From JAKFWF01 sp963750535 (GTDB lineage Bacteria; Pseudomonadota; Alphaproteobacteria; Rhizobiales; Hyphomicrobiaceae), in the NCBI GenBank assembly GCA_963750535.1, contig CAVVRF010000032.1:248001-312000 (forward strand): a stretch of DNA of 64,000 bases, given 5' to 3'. How positions within the stretch are numbered: the stretch's first letter is position 1; every line of letters starts with the position of its first letter. A model generated the notes under the pieces. It made no database searches. It was not told the origin of the DNA and saw only the letters and a program-made list of their open reading frames with translations. Shown in pieces: positions 28,130 to 37,177 of the stretch. The translations under genes were made by a program, and so were the position numbers.

Positions 28130-28257
28130 AGGCCAGATACGACTTCGCCACGAGCCATCCGGAGATCCATGCGTGGCTCGGCCGCGTGGCGGCGCTGCCC
28201 GGTTGGCGCCCGCGCTACGAGCTGTTGCCGGGGCCGCGGCTGCGACTGTACGTGTGA
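28130..28257 (+). pseudogene. Possible 3' remnant of a glutathione S-transferase-like gene
   Basis: An open stretch ending at TGA 28255 translates to HPEIHAWLGRVAALPGW and RPRYELLPGPRL, which resembles the C-terminal end of glutathione S-transferases. No N-terminal part is present: the aldo/keto reductase stops at 28105. It is probably a relic, and recognition by eye over so few residues is weak. Confidence 0.35.
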
Positions 28258-28420
28258 CCCAGCGGGCAGGCCGGCAACGAACCGCCACGACCGCTGATCC
28301 TGCCAGTCGGGCCGGCCGCTGTGCGTTTCCTCACACCCGCCGCGCCGGCAACGGGCTATAAGTCTGGCTGAGACCGCAAGCGTCCGGCTGGGTGCTGCGA
28401 CCCGTAGGCGAGGCATTGGC

Positions 28421-29416
28421 ATGAACAGGCGCCTGTTCATCGAGCTCCTCGGTAGCTTGGCCACCATGCAGGCGGCCTGGCCGCGCGCCAGTCGTGCCCA
28501 GACGAGCAGCCTTCCTGTCCTCGGCTTTCTTGGCTTCTCGTCGGCGGAGGGCGATCGACGGTTCCTCGAAGCCTTGCGCCAGGGGTTGCGCGACGTCGGC
28601 CTGCCGGAGGGGCAGAAGATCCTCATCGAAAGCCGCCACGCCGACGGCGATATGGGCAAAGCGAGCGAGTTGATCGCCGATCTCATCGCGCGCAGGGTCG
28701 ATGTGCTGATCGCGCCCGGACCAGCCGCCGCCAGGGTCGCGAGACGAGCCACGATGATACCGATCGTGGCACTGCAATTGCCGCCGGCGTCGTCCGACCC
28801 CGAGCTCTACGCGAGCCTTGCCAGGCCCGGCGGCACCGTGACCGGCTTCTCCACGATGGGCGAAGCGCTGTCCTCGAAGCGCATCGAGCTGTTGAAGGAG
28901 ATGATCCCCGGTCTTGCCGTGATCGGCATCGTGCACAACGGCACCGACCCGAACTTCCGCGAATGGGGCGTCGCGACCGAGGCCGACGCTCGCGCCCAGG
29001 GCCTCGCCGTCTCGCGGCAGCCGCTCAGCTCGACGTCAATCGCGGAGCTTCACCGGCACTTTGCCGTGATGCGCGCGGAAGGCGCAACCGCCGTGCTCGT
29101 CGTTCGCGACTTCCTGACCACGGCGCTGAAGGCCGAGATCATCAGCGCCGCCGCCGATGCCAGGATCGCGGTCGTGGCGGAGCACCGCGACTTCGCCGAT
29201 GCCGGAGCGCTGATGAGCTATGGTCCCGACGTGTTCGAGCTCTTTCGGCGCGCCGCCGGCTACGTCGACAAGATCCTGAAGGGCGAGAAGGCGGCCGACC
29301 TGCCGATCCAGCTGCCAACCAAGTTCGAGCTCGTCATCAATGGCCGTACCGCCAAGGCCCTGTCGCTCGATCTGCCGCCGGCGATCCTGCTGCGCGCCGA
29401 CGAGGTGATCGAATAG
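28421..29416 (+). CDS. ABC transporter substrate-binding protein (ABC_sub_bind family)
   Basis: A 331-residue secreted protein with a signal peptide (residues 1-26, MNRRLFIELLGSLAT). The body LPVLGFLGFSS, FLEALRQGLRDVGLPEGQ, ELIADLIARRVDVLIAPG, PIVALQLPPASSDP and ASLARPGGTVTGFS fits the PF04392-type binding proteins (tryptophan/tyrosine-like family), often found as orphans in Alphaproteobacteria. C-terminal LPIQLPTKFELVINGRTAKAL is the usual end. No permease or ATPase gene adjoins it. Confidence 0.87.
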   Translation: MNRRLFIELLGSLATMQAAWPRASRAQTSSLPVLGFLGFSSAEGDRRFLEALRQGLRDVGLPEGQKILIESRHADGDMGKASELIADLIARRVDVLIAPGPAAARVARRATMIPIVALQLPPASSDPELYASLARPGGTVTGFSTMGEALSSKRIELLKEMIPGLAVIGIVHNGTDPNFREWGVATEADARAQGLAVSRQPLSSTSIAELHRHFAVMRAEGATAVLVVRDFLTTALKAEIISAAADARIAVVAEHRDFADAGALMSYGPDVFELFRRAAGYVDKILKGEKAADLPIQLPTKFELVINGRTAKALSLDLPPAILLRADEVIE

Positions 29417-29438
29417 CAGCTGGCGGGCCTGCCGTCGC

Positions 29439-30197
29439 TCAGGCCCCGCGCGCGAGGCGGCCGGTCGCCAGCCCCTGCGCCCAGTCGGCCCGGCCGTTGT
29501 CGGCGGCGCGGCGTGCGGCGGCCATGTGGTCGTAGCCAAGCGCGACCAGATCGACATTGAACCCGCCACTGGGATCGGTTTCGATGATGGCGTAGCGCGC
29601 ATGCGGCGTGCCGGCCTCGGAGACGTGCGCGGTGCCGCTGGCATCGTCGTAGGCCGGGCAACCGACGCTGCCGGGGTTCACCACCAGCGGACCGCCGTCG
29701 AGTTGCAGGATGCGCGGCTGGTGACTGTGACCGCACAGGATGAGCCGCGCGGCGCCGGCGGCGGCGCCGAGGCGGGCCGCGACCTTGGCCGGGTGCGACG
29801 CGACGAGGCGGCCGCCCACGATATCGTCCAGCAGGTATCGGTTGTCGTCGTCCGGCCGGCCGTGGCAGGCGATTGCCCCGGGCGCGATCTCGACGAGGGC
29901 CGGCAGATTGCCCAGCCAGTCACGCTCGGCGGCACTGAGGCAGGCGTTGGCGTAGGCGTCGGATGGCCCCATCCCTGAAGGCGGATCGAACGCCACCGCG
30001 CGATCGTGGTTGCCGCGCACCGTCGGCCAGTTGTGGCGCAGCAGGCTGCGGCACGTCTCCTGCGGCCACAGCGGCCCGGAAACGCAGTCACCGAGGTTGA
30101 TCACCTGGTCGAACGTGCCGCGGCGGCAGATATCCGCCACGACCGCCTCGAGGGCGACCGCGTTGCCATGGATGTCGGCGAGCACCGCGATACGCAT
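29439..30197 (-). CDS. Calcineurin-like metallophosphoesterase (YfcE-type)
   Basis: A 252-residue phosphoesterase with all five metal motifs: MRIAVLADIHGN (D-x-H), NLGDCVSG (GD), VRGNHDRA (GNHD), ACHGRPDDDNRY (GH-type) and LCGHSHQPRI (GHSH), followed by NPGSVGCP. It is of the small bacterial YfcE/MJ0936-like group acting on phosphodiesters or phosphomonoesters. Convergent with the preceding binding-protein gene, and 25 bp downstream of the L,D-transpeptidase gene on the same strand. Confidence 0.9.
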   Translation of the reverse strand: MRIAVLADIHGNAVALEAVVADICRRGTFDQVINLGDCVSGPLWPQETCRSLLRHNWPTVRGNHDRAVAFDPPSGMGPSDAYANACLSAAERDWLGNLPALVEIAPGAIACHGRPDDDNRYLLDDIVGGRLVASHPAKVAARLGAAAGAARLILCGHSHQPRILQLDGGPLVVNPGSVGCPAYDDASGTAHVSEAGTPHARYAIIETDPSGGFNVDLVALGYDHMAAARRAADNGRADWAQGLATGRLARGA

Positions 30198-30222
30198 GTC
30201 GTTTGCCGGGTTCCGGCCGTCC

Positions 30223-31515
30223 TCAATATGCGCCCGCCACCGCGCCGACGCCGTCCTTCTGGTAGAGGTCGCGGCGGAAGTTGACGATGCCGTCCTCGGT
30301 GGCCCAGGCGGTGATGTAGACGAAGTACAGCGGCATCGGCTTCTTGAGCGCGACGTTCTGCCGCTCGCCGGATTTCTTCATTTGGTCGATGCGCTCGGCC
30401 GGCCAGCCGCCGTTGTCGATCAGCAGCCACTGCGCCAGGTGCTCGATGCCCTGCACCCGCACGCAGCCCGAGGAAGCGGCGCGGAAGTTGCGGCCGAACA
30501 TCGTCTCCGACGGCGTGTCGTGCATATAGACGGAATAGTTGTTGTGGAAGTTTATCTTGAGGAAGCCGAGCGGGTTCTCCCTGCCCGGCTGCTGCTTGAA
30601 CGTCAGGCCCTTGGCGGCGCTGCTCGACCAGTTGATCTTCGCGGAATCGAGCTTCTTGCCGCTGGCGTCGTAGGCATCGATGCCGTACTTGACGAGCACG
30701 TCCTGGTTCTTGCGCTGCATGTCCTGTCCCTTGGGGACGAGGTCCTTGTCGATCACGGTCGGCGGCAGGTGCCACACCGGATTGAAATTCAACTCGTAGA
30801 TCGCCGACCGCAACAGCGGGGTCGGCCGGTCGATCTTGCCGACCACGCCCGAGTGGCGCGACACCACGCGGTCGCCTTCGACCGCCTCGATTTGCGCCGA
30901 GGGAATGTTCACCACCACGTATTTCTTCGGCAGCGAGCGGCCGAATTCCTGCAGCCGGGCGAGATTGGCGCGCAGCTGGCGCAGGCGGGCGGCGGCGGGC
31001 ACGTTGAGCGCCGCGATCGTGCGCTTGTCGACGATGCCGGTCGGCGTCAGGCCGTTCGAGGCCTGGAAGCGCTTCACCGCCTTCTCGACATAGTAGTCGT
31101 AGCTGTCGCCGAAGCCCGACTGCTCCTTGAGGTCGCCCGACGCCAAGAGCCGCTGCTTCAGGACGCCGACCGCCGAATGGTTCATGCCGGGCTGCAGCAC
31201 CATCTCGGGCAGCGCCTCCCAGCCGCCGCGCTCGGCGATATCGGAATAGCGCTTGATGGCGGCTTTCATCGGCTCGATGTTGGTGGCCGACAAGGTCGGA
31301 TAGCCCTTCGGCGGATTGGCCTCCCACTCCTTGATGAACGAGCGGTCGTAGTCGGGCGCCGAGGTGCTGTCGCTGCGCTGGCCGGGGAAGCGCATCCAGG
31401 ACTGGGCCGGATCATTGGCGAATGCGGGCGCGGCGGCGGCATGCATCGCAGCCGTCATGGCGACGGTCACCGCGAGGCGCATCGCCTGCTTCAGCGGGTC
31501 GTTGATCCGGATCAC
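30223..31515 (-). CDS. ldtP: L,D-transpeptidase with peptidoglycan-binding domain (LdtP-like)
   Basis: About 430 residues. Signal peptide (ending AAAAPAFA), an N-terminal domain, a peptidoglycan-binding repeat (VEKAVKRFQASNGLTPTGIVDKRTIAALN) and a YkuD catalytic domain with HDTPSETMFGRNFRAASSGCVRV (H...S-x-G-C-x-R). It makes 3-3 crosslinks or attaches proteins to murein in the periplasm. The YcbB-like layout fits. GTG 31515 is chosen because AGGAG lies 9 nt upstream; ATG 31482 is an alternative that still leaves a signal peptide. The next upstream gene encodes an LdtR-type regulator, a known pairing. Confidence 0.9.
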   Translation of the reverse strand: MIRINDPLKQAMRLAVTVAMTAAMHAAAAPAFANDPAQSWMRFPGQRSDSTSAPDYDRSFIKEWEANPPKGYPTLSATNIEPMKAAIKRYSDIAERGGWEALPEMVLQPGMNHSAVGVLKQRLLASGDLKEQSGFGDSYDYYVEKAVKRFQASNGLTPTGIVDKRTIAALNVPAAARLRQLRANLARLQEFGRSLPKKYVVVNIPSAQIEAVEGDRVVSRHSGVVGKIDRPTPLLRSAIYELNFNPVWHLPPTVIDKDLVPKGQDMQRKNQDVLVKYGIDAYDASGKKLDSAKINWSSSAAKGLTFKQQPGRENPLGFLKINFHNNYSVYMHDTPSETMFGRNFRAASSGCVRVQGIEHLAQWLLIDNGGWPAERIDQMKKSGERQNVALKKPMPLYFVYITAWATEDGIVNFRRDLYQKDGVGAVAGAY

Positions 31516-31847
31516 GTTTGGATGCTCCTGCGCGGTCGCCAGCTCTCGAACTGCAGCCCCGTACGCCTGGGACCCTAAGTTTGTGAGGTTAATGAAAATC
31601 CAAGACTTGCGCCACATCGCTTCGATCACGCACGGTTGATGCCGTGCGAAGAGTCGCGGTGCCGCCTCGAAACGGAAAATGCGGTATTCGCAGGCAATCG
31701 CAAAGCACCAATGATCGGGCAAGGAATGGTCCTGCCGGCGGTGATGCTGCAGCGCCACAACCTTGCCAACGCAATCGGGCTTGCCAACGCAATCGGGCCC
31801 CGGCGGCGACCGGAGCCCGAAATCGAGACACGAAGCTTGAAACTCGG
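31516..31847 (-). promoter_or_regulatory. ldtP upstream region with an 18-bp perfect tandem repeat
   Basis: 332 bp between ldtR (stop 31848) and ldtP. The sequence CTTGCCAACGCAATCGGG occurs twice head to tail at 31762-31779 and 31780-31797. Such paired sites could bind the neighbouring regulator, but this is inference. No gene is seen in the stretch. Confidence 0.45.
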
Positions 31848-32357
31848 TCAGAGCTGGTAGCGGATCTGGTCGGTCCAGTAGCGCTCGATGCGCACCAGCG
31901 CCTTGTTGACCGTCTTGAGCTCGTCGCTGGACACCTGGGCGACGGCTTCGACCGAGCCGAGCTGGCGCTGATAGAGCTTCTGCACCACCTCGCAGGCTTC
32001 GAGGCCCTTGTCGGTCAGGCTGACGCGGACCGACCGGCGATCGGTCTCCGAGCGCTTGTAATGGATGTAGCCCATGTCGACGAGCTTCTTCAGATTGTAC
32101 GACACGTTCGAGCCGAGGTAGTAGCCGCGGGTCTTGAGCTCGCCGGCGGTCAGCTCGGCATCGCCGATGTTGTACAGCAGCAGCGCCTGTACGCTGTTGA
32201 GATCGGCGCCGCCCAGGCGGTCGAACTCGTTCTTGATGACGTCGAGCAGCAGCCGGTGCAGACGTTCGATCAGGCGCAACGCCTGCAGATACTCAGCCCG
32301 AAATGCCTCGTCCGAGACGGGCGCGCGATGACGCGCAACATCCAACGCTAAAGCCAT
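31848..32357 (-). CDS. ldtR: MarR-family regulator LdtR
   Basis: A 169-residue winged-helix protein. The DNA-binding core LNSVQALLLYNIGDAELTAGELKTRGYYLGSNVSYNLKKLVDMGYIHYKRSETDRRSVRVSLT is typical of the LdtR group of alphaproteobacterial MarR proteins, first described controlling an L,D-transpeptidase and stress tolerance. The adjacent downstream ldtP gene on the same strand supports that identity. It likely acts as a dimer and responds to small ligands. Confidence 0.88.
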   Translation of the reverse strand: MALALDVARHRAPVSDEAFRAEYLQALRLIERLHRLLLDVIKNEFDRLGGADLNSVQALLLYNIGDAELTAGELKTRGYYLGSNVSYNLKKLVDMGYIHYKRSETDRRSVRVSLTDKGLEACEVVQKLYQRQLGSVEAVAQVSSDELKTVNKALVRIERYWTDQIRYQL

Positions 32358-32550
32358 ATCCCTGCCTCTTGTGCCTAGCCTGTCGATCCACCTCGAATTG
32401 TTCCGAGGCTCCCGGTGTCCGGGTTAAGACGAAAGCTACAGGTGTGAAATGAAAGTTGCGCTAATAGGCATAGTAAAAGAATAGTTCCGGCGGGGCGGCG
32501 CAAGACTATCTTAAGAATTCGCGAGATTGGACTGTGTCGACGGCGGCCGG

Positions 32551-33681
32551 TCAGACCCGCGCTGCCTGCATCTCCTGCCGTGTCGGCAGCGACAGCCAGG
32601 TGTCCGGCGAGGTCTTGAACAGATCGTCGATCAGCGCGTCCGACAATTCGGCAAGCGTGCGCGGACGCCAGCGCGGGTGGTGATCGCGGTCGACCAGGGC
32701 GGCGCGGACGCCTTCGCGGAAATCGTGCGCCGCGACCAGCCGGGCGGCAAGGCGGTAGTCGATCGTCAGGGTCTGGCGCAGGTCGAGCGCGCGCGATTGG
32801 CGCACGTGACGCAGCGCCACCTTGAGTGCCAGCGGCGAGCCCAGATCGAGGTCGGCGAGCGCCGCCGCCGCCCAGGCGCCTGCGTCCGAGCCGCCGGCAG
32901 CGCGTGCGGCGAGCCGCGCCCGGATCTCCTCGACGGTGGCGGCGGAAAAGCAGTCGTCGATCCAGCCCTGCCATGCCGCGAGCTCGCCGGCGCCCGGCGG
33001 CCGATGCAGCCCGTCGAGCAGGGGATCGATCGGGGTGGCGTCGGCGAGGCGCTGCTCGATCTCCTCGAAGCGGTCGCGGTCGATGCAGTGCGTCACCAGC
33101 CCGAGGGCGTACGCGTCCGCCCGTTGCAGGCGGCGGCCGGTCAGCGCCAGGTACTCGCCCGTTGCACCCGGCAGGCGCGCCAGGGCATGGGCGACGCCGT
33201 CGTCCGGGAACAGGCCGAGCCGTACCTCCGGCATCGCGAACCAGTAGCCCTCGGCCGCCACCCGGTGCGTATTGACGAGGGTGATGCCGGCGCCGGCACC
33301 CATGACGCCGCCGTCGATCAGCGAGGTAACGGGCTTCGACAGGCACTCCATCAGCCAGATGAGCCGGTACTCGGCCGCCAGCGCCTTTCGCGCGGCGGCG
33401 AGATCGGCCGCCACCAGCCGGGCGAGCTCGCGCACGTCGCCGCCGGCGCAGAAGGTGCCGGGGCGGCTCGACCGCATGACGATCGCGTAGGTATCGGCGT
33501 CGCGGGCGATGCCCGGCATCGCATCGGTGAGCGTCGCGGTGGCGGCAACATCGAGCGCGTTGCGGGCGGCGGGACGGTCGAACGTGATCACGCGGGTAGC
33601 GCCCCGTTTCGTCGCCCGCAATCCTGCGGACACGTCGGAATCCGCGCTGGCCGTTGCAGATTGGGCACCGTCCTTTGTCAT
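32551..33681 (-). CDS. 3-Hydroxyisobutyryl-CoA hydrolase (enoyl-CoA hydratase/isomerase family)
   Basis: About 376 residues of the crotonase fold: VITFDRPAARNALD, the oxyanion-hole segments SSRPGTFCAGGDVRELARL and LIDGGVMGAGAGITLVNTHRVAAEG, MPEVRLGLFPDDG with the catalytic acid, then the long C-terminal region special to the hydrolase (FREGVRAALVDRDHHPRW). It hydrolyses 3-hydroxyisobutyryl-CoA in valine breakdown. The start is uncertain: ATG 33681 is used, and GTG 33699 or ATG 33732 are possible. No other valine-pathway genes adjoin. Confidence 0.88.
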   Translation of the reverse strand: MTKDGAQSATASADSDVSAGLRATKRGATRVITFDRPAARNALDVAATATLTDAMPGIARDADTYAIVMRSSRPGTFCAGGDVRELARLVAADLAAARKALAAEYRLIWLMECLSKPVTSLIDGGVMGAGAGITLVNTHRVAAEGYWFAMPEVRLGLFPDDGVAHALARLPGATGEYLALTGRRLQRADAYALGLVTHCIDRDRFEEIEQRLADATPIDPLLDGLHRPPGAGELAAWQGWIDDCFSAATVEEIRARLAARAAGGSDAGAWAAAALADLDLGSPLALKVALRHVRQSRALDLRQTLTIDYRLAARLVAAHDFREGVRAALVDRDHHPRWRPRTLAELSDALIDDLFKTSPDTWLSLPTRQEMQAARV

Positions 33682-33871
33682 CGCTTTGCTATCATCCACA
33701 GGCTTTCCGCCAGTCCTGCACAGTTGTCGCAAGTGCCCTTGATTGCACCATTTTTGCCCTATACACCACTAGCAAATATGGCGATGATTTGTGCTCGTGA
33801 TTCGCTTGGCGGTCGTGTTCGGAGGTGTGAGTCAAGCCACCCGCGCCCGGAACCCCCAGGAAAGTGATCGG

Positions 33872-35198
33872 ATGAGCTTTTCGTTGATCGGGACACCATC
33901 CAGGTCGGCTGTTGCCTGCGCCGCACTAATCGCGACCACCAGCCTCGTGGCCTGGCGGAGCGCCGGGCCGGCGTCCGCGCAGGAAGCGGCTTCTTCGACC
34001 GGACGCAGTTTCGCACAGCCGGCATTGCGGCAATCGACCTTCCCGAAAGAGTTCGCGGCCCGAGGCGCAGGTGGCGCCAGTTGCCGGCGAGTCGGGCGGC
34101 CTTCGCATCGCCGGCTCGAAGTCCGGGGGGAGCGCGCCGCCGCCCGCCGCCACCTCGCCGTCACCGGCCGCGAAAGTCGAGCCGTCATGGCCGAAGACCG
34201 TGCCGGAGGCGAAGGCGGAGGCCGCGCCACCACAGGTCGAGGTCTATTCCGAGCAGGAGATCACCGCCGCCAAGGAGCATTGCACGGCAGTGCTGAAGGG
34301 GCTCGAGGTGGTCATCGTCGAGGAGGCCCCGTTCAAGTCCGGCGCTTGCGGCGCCCCGGCGCCGGTGCAACTCGTGAGCCTCGGCAGGTCGCCGCAGGTG
34401 ACGCTGTCACCGCCGGTGACGGTAACCTGCGACATGGTTGCCGCCATGCACAAATGGGTCACCCAGGACGTCCAGCCGCTCGCCAAGAAATTTCTCGGCG
34501 CGCAGGTGGTCGGCATCGAGACGATGAGCTCCTATTCCTGCCGTAACGCCTACGGTCGCAAGAAGACCAACCTCAGCGAGCACGGCCGGGCCAACGCCCT
34601 CGACATCCGCAGCTTCGCCACGGCTGATGCCAAGGAGACCGCGGTGCTGGCCGATTGGGGCCCGACCGGTTGGGAGATCCGGGCACAGGTCGCCGCCGCC
34701 GCGAAGGCCGCGGCCGAAAAGCTCGCGGCGGAGAAGGCCGCAGCCGAGAAAGCGGCAGCTGCGAAGGCGCTGGCGGCCGGACAGCCGGGCCAGCAGCAGG
34801 GCGGCAAGGCCGCGACGGCATCGGGCTCGAGCCAGCAGCCCGCGGCCTCTGCCACCGGCGGGGTCGATAATCTCGTCAGCAGGATCCCGAGCATCGCCAA
34901 CCGGCTGCCCGGCGCCGCTCCGGCCGCCGAGGGCAACGCCGGGTTCGGCCTGATGCGGCCAAGCTATCTCGGCGGTCCCAAGGCCGCCAAGGAGCCGCCG
35001 GTGCCGGCGACGGGACCAGTGGTGCCGCAGCAGGTGGACGCCGTTTCGCAAAGCCGCAGGGCCCAGTTCCTGCGCGCGGCGCACTCCGCCGCCTGCAAGA
35101 TCTTCGGCACCACGCTCGGGCCGGAGACCAATCCGGCGCACAAGAACCATTTCCACGTCGACATGGCCGAGCGCAGCCGCGGCAACTATTGCGAGTGA
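33872..35198 (+). pseudogene. Extensin-like family protein gene with a single-base frameshift
   Basis: The 5' frame (from 33872) encodes a signal peptide (MSFSLIGTPSRSAVACAALI and on to ASAQ). After about 34050 the coding signal moves to another frame, giving an extensin-like C-terminal domain: VTVTCDMVAAMHKWV, SYSCRNAYGRKKTNLSEHGRANALDI and HKNHFHVDMAERSRGNYCE. The His/Asp residues suit the D,D-carboxypeptidase-like fold of this cell-wall-linked family. Between them is an Ala/Lys-rich coiled insert (about 34690-34800). The distance between frames corresponds to one extra base. Either a real inactivation or a sequence error. Confidence 0.7.
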
Positions 35199-35407
35199 GC
35201 GATCGGGCGGCACCGGGCTGCGACTTCACCGGGCAACGTGATGTCGCACCAGCCGGCGACATCTCGCGCTGCGCGGCGACGACCGAAATAGTAGGATAGC
35301 TGAACGAGGCGCCGGCCGCACGGATCGTCGCCCTACGCCCTCGCGCCCCCGCTCGAACCGCCTCCCCCTTTGACGGGGGAGGACGCCGCGCCATGAGTTA
35401 GCGCTTG

Positions 35408-35809
35408 CTAACTCATTCGGCGCGGCCAGGTGGGGGTGGGCGGGCCCGGGCGCCGTGATCGCGCCGCCGTCGGCCGTCCCGCCAATTCGTGCAAAATCGT
35501 TTCGATAACGCCGTCGAGATTGTCGAACACTTCCGTGTTCCAGACCCGCAGCACGCGATAGCCCTGGGCTTCGAGCCATGCCGTGCGCCGCGCGTCGTGT
35601 GCTTGCTGCTCGGGCTGGGAATGCTGGCCGCCGTCGACTTCGACAACGAAACGCTTGTGCAGGCAGACGAAATCGACGACGTACGGACCAAGCGGATGCT
35701 GGCGGCGAAAGCGATGGCGCGCCAGCTGCCGCTTGCTCAACTCGCGCCACAGCTTGCGCTCGCTGTCGGTCATATCCTTTCGAAGCTGCCGCGCGCGCTC
35801 GTCGGCCAT
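35408..35809 (-). CDS. DUF559 endonuclease-domain protein
   Basis: A 133-residue protein of the DUF559 (MTES_1575/very-short-patch-repair-like) family: ARQLRKDMTDSERKLWREL, then HRFRRQHPLGPYVVDFVCLHKRFVVEVDGGQHSQ and YRVLRVWNTEVFDNLDGVIETIL. The D...E-x-D/DGGQH residues match the restriction-endonuclease-like core (D, then E-V-D). ATG 35809 is the family-like start; the frame is open further to 35851. The last codons lie in the palindrome of the flanking repeat. It is probably a DNA nuclease; the biological role of the family is not established. Confidence 0.85.
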   Translation of the reverse strand: MADERARQLRKDMTDSERKLWRELSKRQLARHRFRRQHPLGPYVVDFVCLHKRFVVEVDGGQHSQPEQQAHDARRTAWLEAQGYRVLRVWNTEVFDNLDGVIETILHELAGRPTAARSRRPGPPTPTWPRRMS

Positions 35810-35851
35810 GGCCTGAAAGTAGCTCAGTGGACGTTGCAGTGTCACCCCCAC

Positions 35852-36016
35852 CTAGTGCGGCGATTTCGAAGTCCGCTTCATACTTGCGGCATACTCCAGT
35901 GCGGACTTCGAAATCATAAGCCACACTAGAAGCTTGGATTTGCTAGTGTCCTTATCGATCGCGAAGTTCGTCCGATAGCCATGCGAATGAAGCGAACTTC
36001 GCGATCGGGACACTAG
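35852..36016 (-). repeat. Twin-hairpin element with CTAG ends, copy 2
   Basis: Hairpins at 35852-35929 and 35943-36016, separated by 13 bp, with CTAGTG/CACTAG ends. Read on the minus strand, the order and sequence match copy 1 at 11071-11236: first the CGCGAAGTTCG hairpin, then the CGAAGTCCGC hairpin, with the same 13-bp spacing. The element starts 43 bp before the DUF559 start codon. Confidence 0.8.
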
Positions 36017-36234
36017 GCGCGCCGAGGATGAGTTGGGCCGCGCCCGTGCCCGCGGTGGGCTGGCGAACCGCGGCCTAACTCATGGCGCGCCGTCCTCCCC
36101 CCTCGAGGGGGAGGCAGAGCAGCGCTTGTCGTTGGGTTTCGGGATAATCGGCGGGCGGCTGGCCCTCTCCCGCGAAGGGACGAGGGCGGGAGCAGCGCGC
36201 AGGCCTCGGTGGTTCCAGTTGAACCGGAAGGATC

Positions 36235-37017
36235 CTAGCAATTGCGACCGGCGATCCCCTCGGCGTCGAACACGTGGCCCGACAGCGACCTGCCGCGCTT
36301 CGACGCCAGGTGCAGCGCGAGGGCCGCGATGTCGGCCTCGCCAGCCAGACCATTGGCGGGACGCGCCGCCGCATCGTCGAGCCCGGTCGCCGCAGCATGC
36401 GGGCCGACGGCGTTGACGCGGATGCCTTTCGAGGCCCAGGTGCCGGCCTCGACGCGGGTCATCGCGGCGAGCGCCTGGCGCAGGAAGCCGTTGAACGCGG
36501 CCTGCGTCCGATTGCGCGCGCGGGGCGCCAGCACGGCATTGAGGATCAGCCCTTCGGTCCAGGTCAGGCTCATCCGATTGGCGGCGATGCGCGAGATCAG
36601 GCAGGCCTGCTGCAAGCTGTCGGAAACCGCCGCCTCGATCTCCTCGATGGTCGCGGTCGGCTGCAAGTGCTCCGACCTCGGGACGACAACGTTGATCACC
36701 GCATCGAGACCGCCGTAGGCCTGGGCAGCACCCTGGGCGAAGCGGACGGCGGCATCGGCGGTGTCGAGCGCTTGCTCGCTGGCGCGGATCTCGCTCGCGG
36801 TATTGGCGAGAACCTGGAGCAGCGCGGTCGAGCGTGCCTCGGCGTCAGCGCCGCCCTGCGCCGGCATCTGCAGCACCAGCCGGCAGCCGGCCTCGGCGAA
36901 GCCGCGCGCGATGTCGAAACCGCTGTCGCTCGAAATGCCTGTGACCAGGACACGGGCCCCTTGCAACTCGGGGTACTGGCGAACATTACGAATACCGGCA
37001 ACTACGCTCGTCAACAT
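36235..37017 (-). CDS. Short-chain dehydrogenase/reductase (SDR)
   Basis: A 260-residue Rossmann protein. N-terminal VLVTGISSDSGFDIARGFAEAGCRLVLQ is a variant of the usual TGxxxGxG cofactor loop. GGLDAVINVVVPR replaces the common NNAG, and the Tyr-x3-Lys active-site motif is not obvious: the expected region reads ARNRTQAAFNGFLRQAL. So it may be a divergent or non-catalytic SDR. ATG 37017 has AGGAGGG 6 nt upstream. The next upstream gene is an acyl-CoA ligase on the same strand, 160 bp away. Confidence 0.8.
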   Translation of the reverse strand: MLTSVVAGIRNVRQYPELQGARVLVTGISSDSGFDIARGFAEAGCRLVLQMPAQGGADAEARSTALLQVLANTASEIRASEQALDTADAAVRFAQGAAQAYGGLDAVINVVVPRSEHLQPTATIEEIEAAVSDSLQQACLISRIAANRMSLTWTEGLILNAVLAPRARNRTQAAFNGFLRQALAAMTRVEAGTWASKGIRVNAVGPHAAATGLDDAAARPANGLAGEADIAALALHLASKRGRSLSGHVFDAEGIAGRNC

Positions 37018-37177
37018 CAGTTTCCCTCCTGGGGCGGGACCCGGCCACTGGGCGCCCGACCAACGCAACTTCACGCCGATTCGGCTAATGACATCTAAAT
37101 GGCTCTCCGATTCGGGTGCCGCCCCGGCCGCTGTTTGGCGCGATTGCGGCAACCCACAAATAGCACCAGCGAGCAAT

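Larger units (their letters stand above)
35361..36114. repeat. 754-bp unit bounded by inverted repeats, carrying a DUF559 gene and a twin-hairpin element
   Basis: Inverted arms at 35361-35400 and 36076-36114 (about 39 nt, a handful of mismatches) each contain a cctcccc..ggggagg hairpin followed by a gcgcc-atgagtta block. Inside lie the DUF559 nuclease gene (ending in a GAGTTAGC..GCTAACTC palindrome at 35396-35415) and the twin hairpins at 35852-36016. This is the third nuclease gene of the window found between paired palindromes. Confidence 0.75.
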
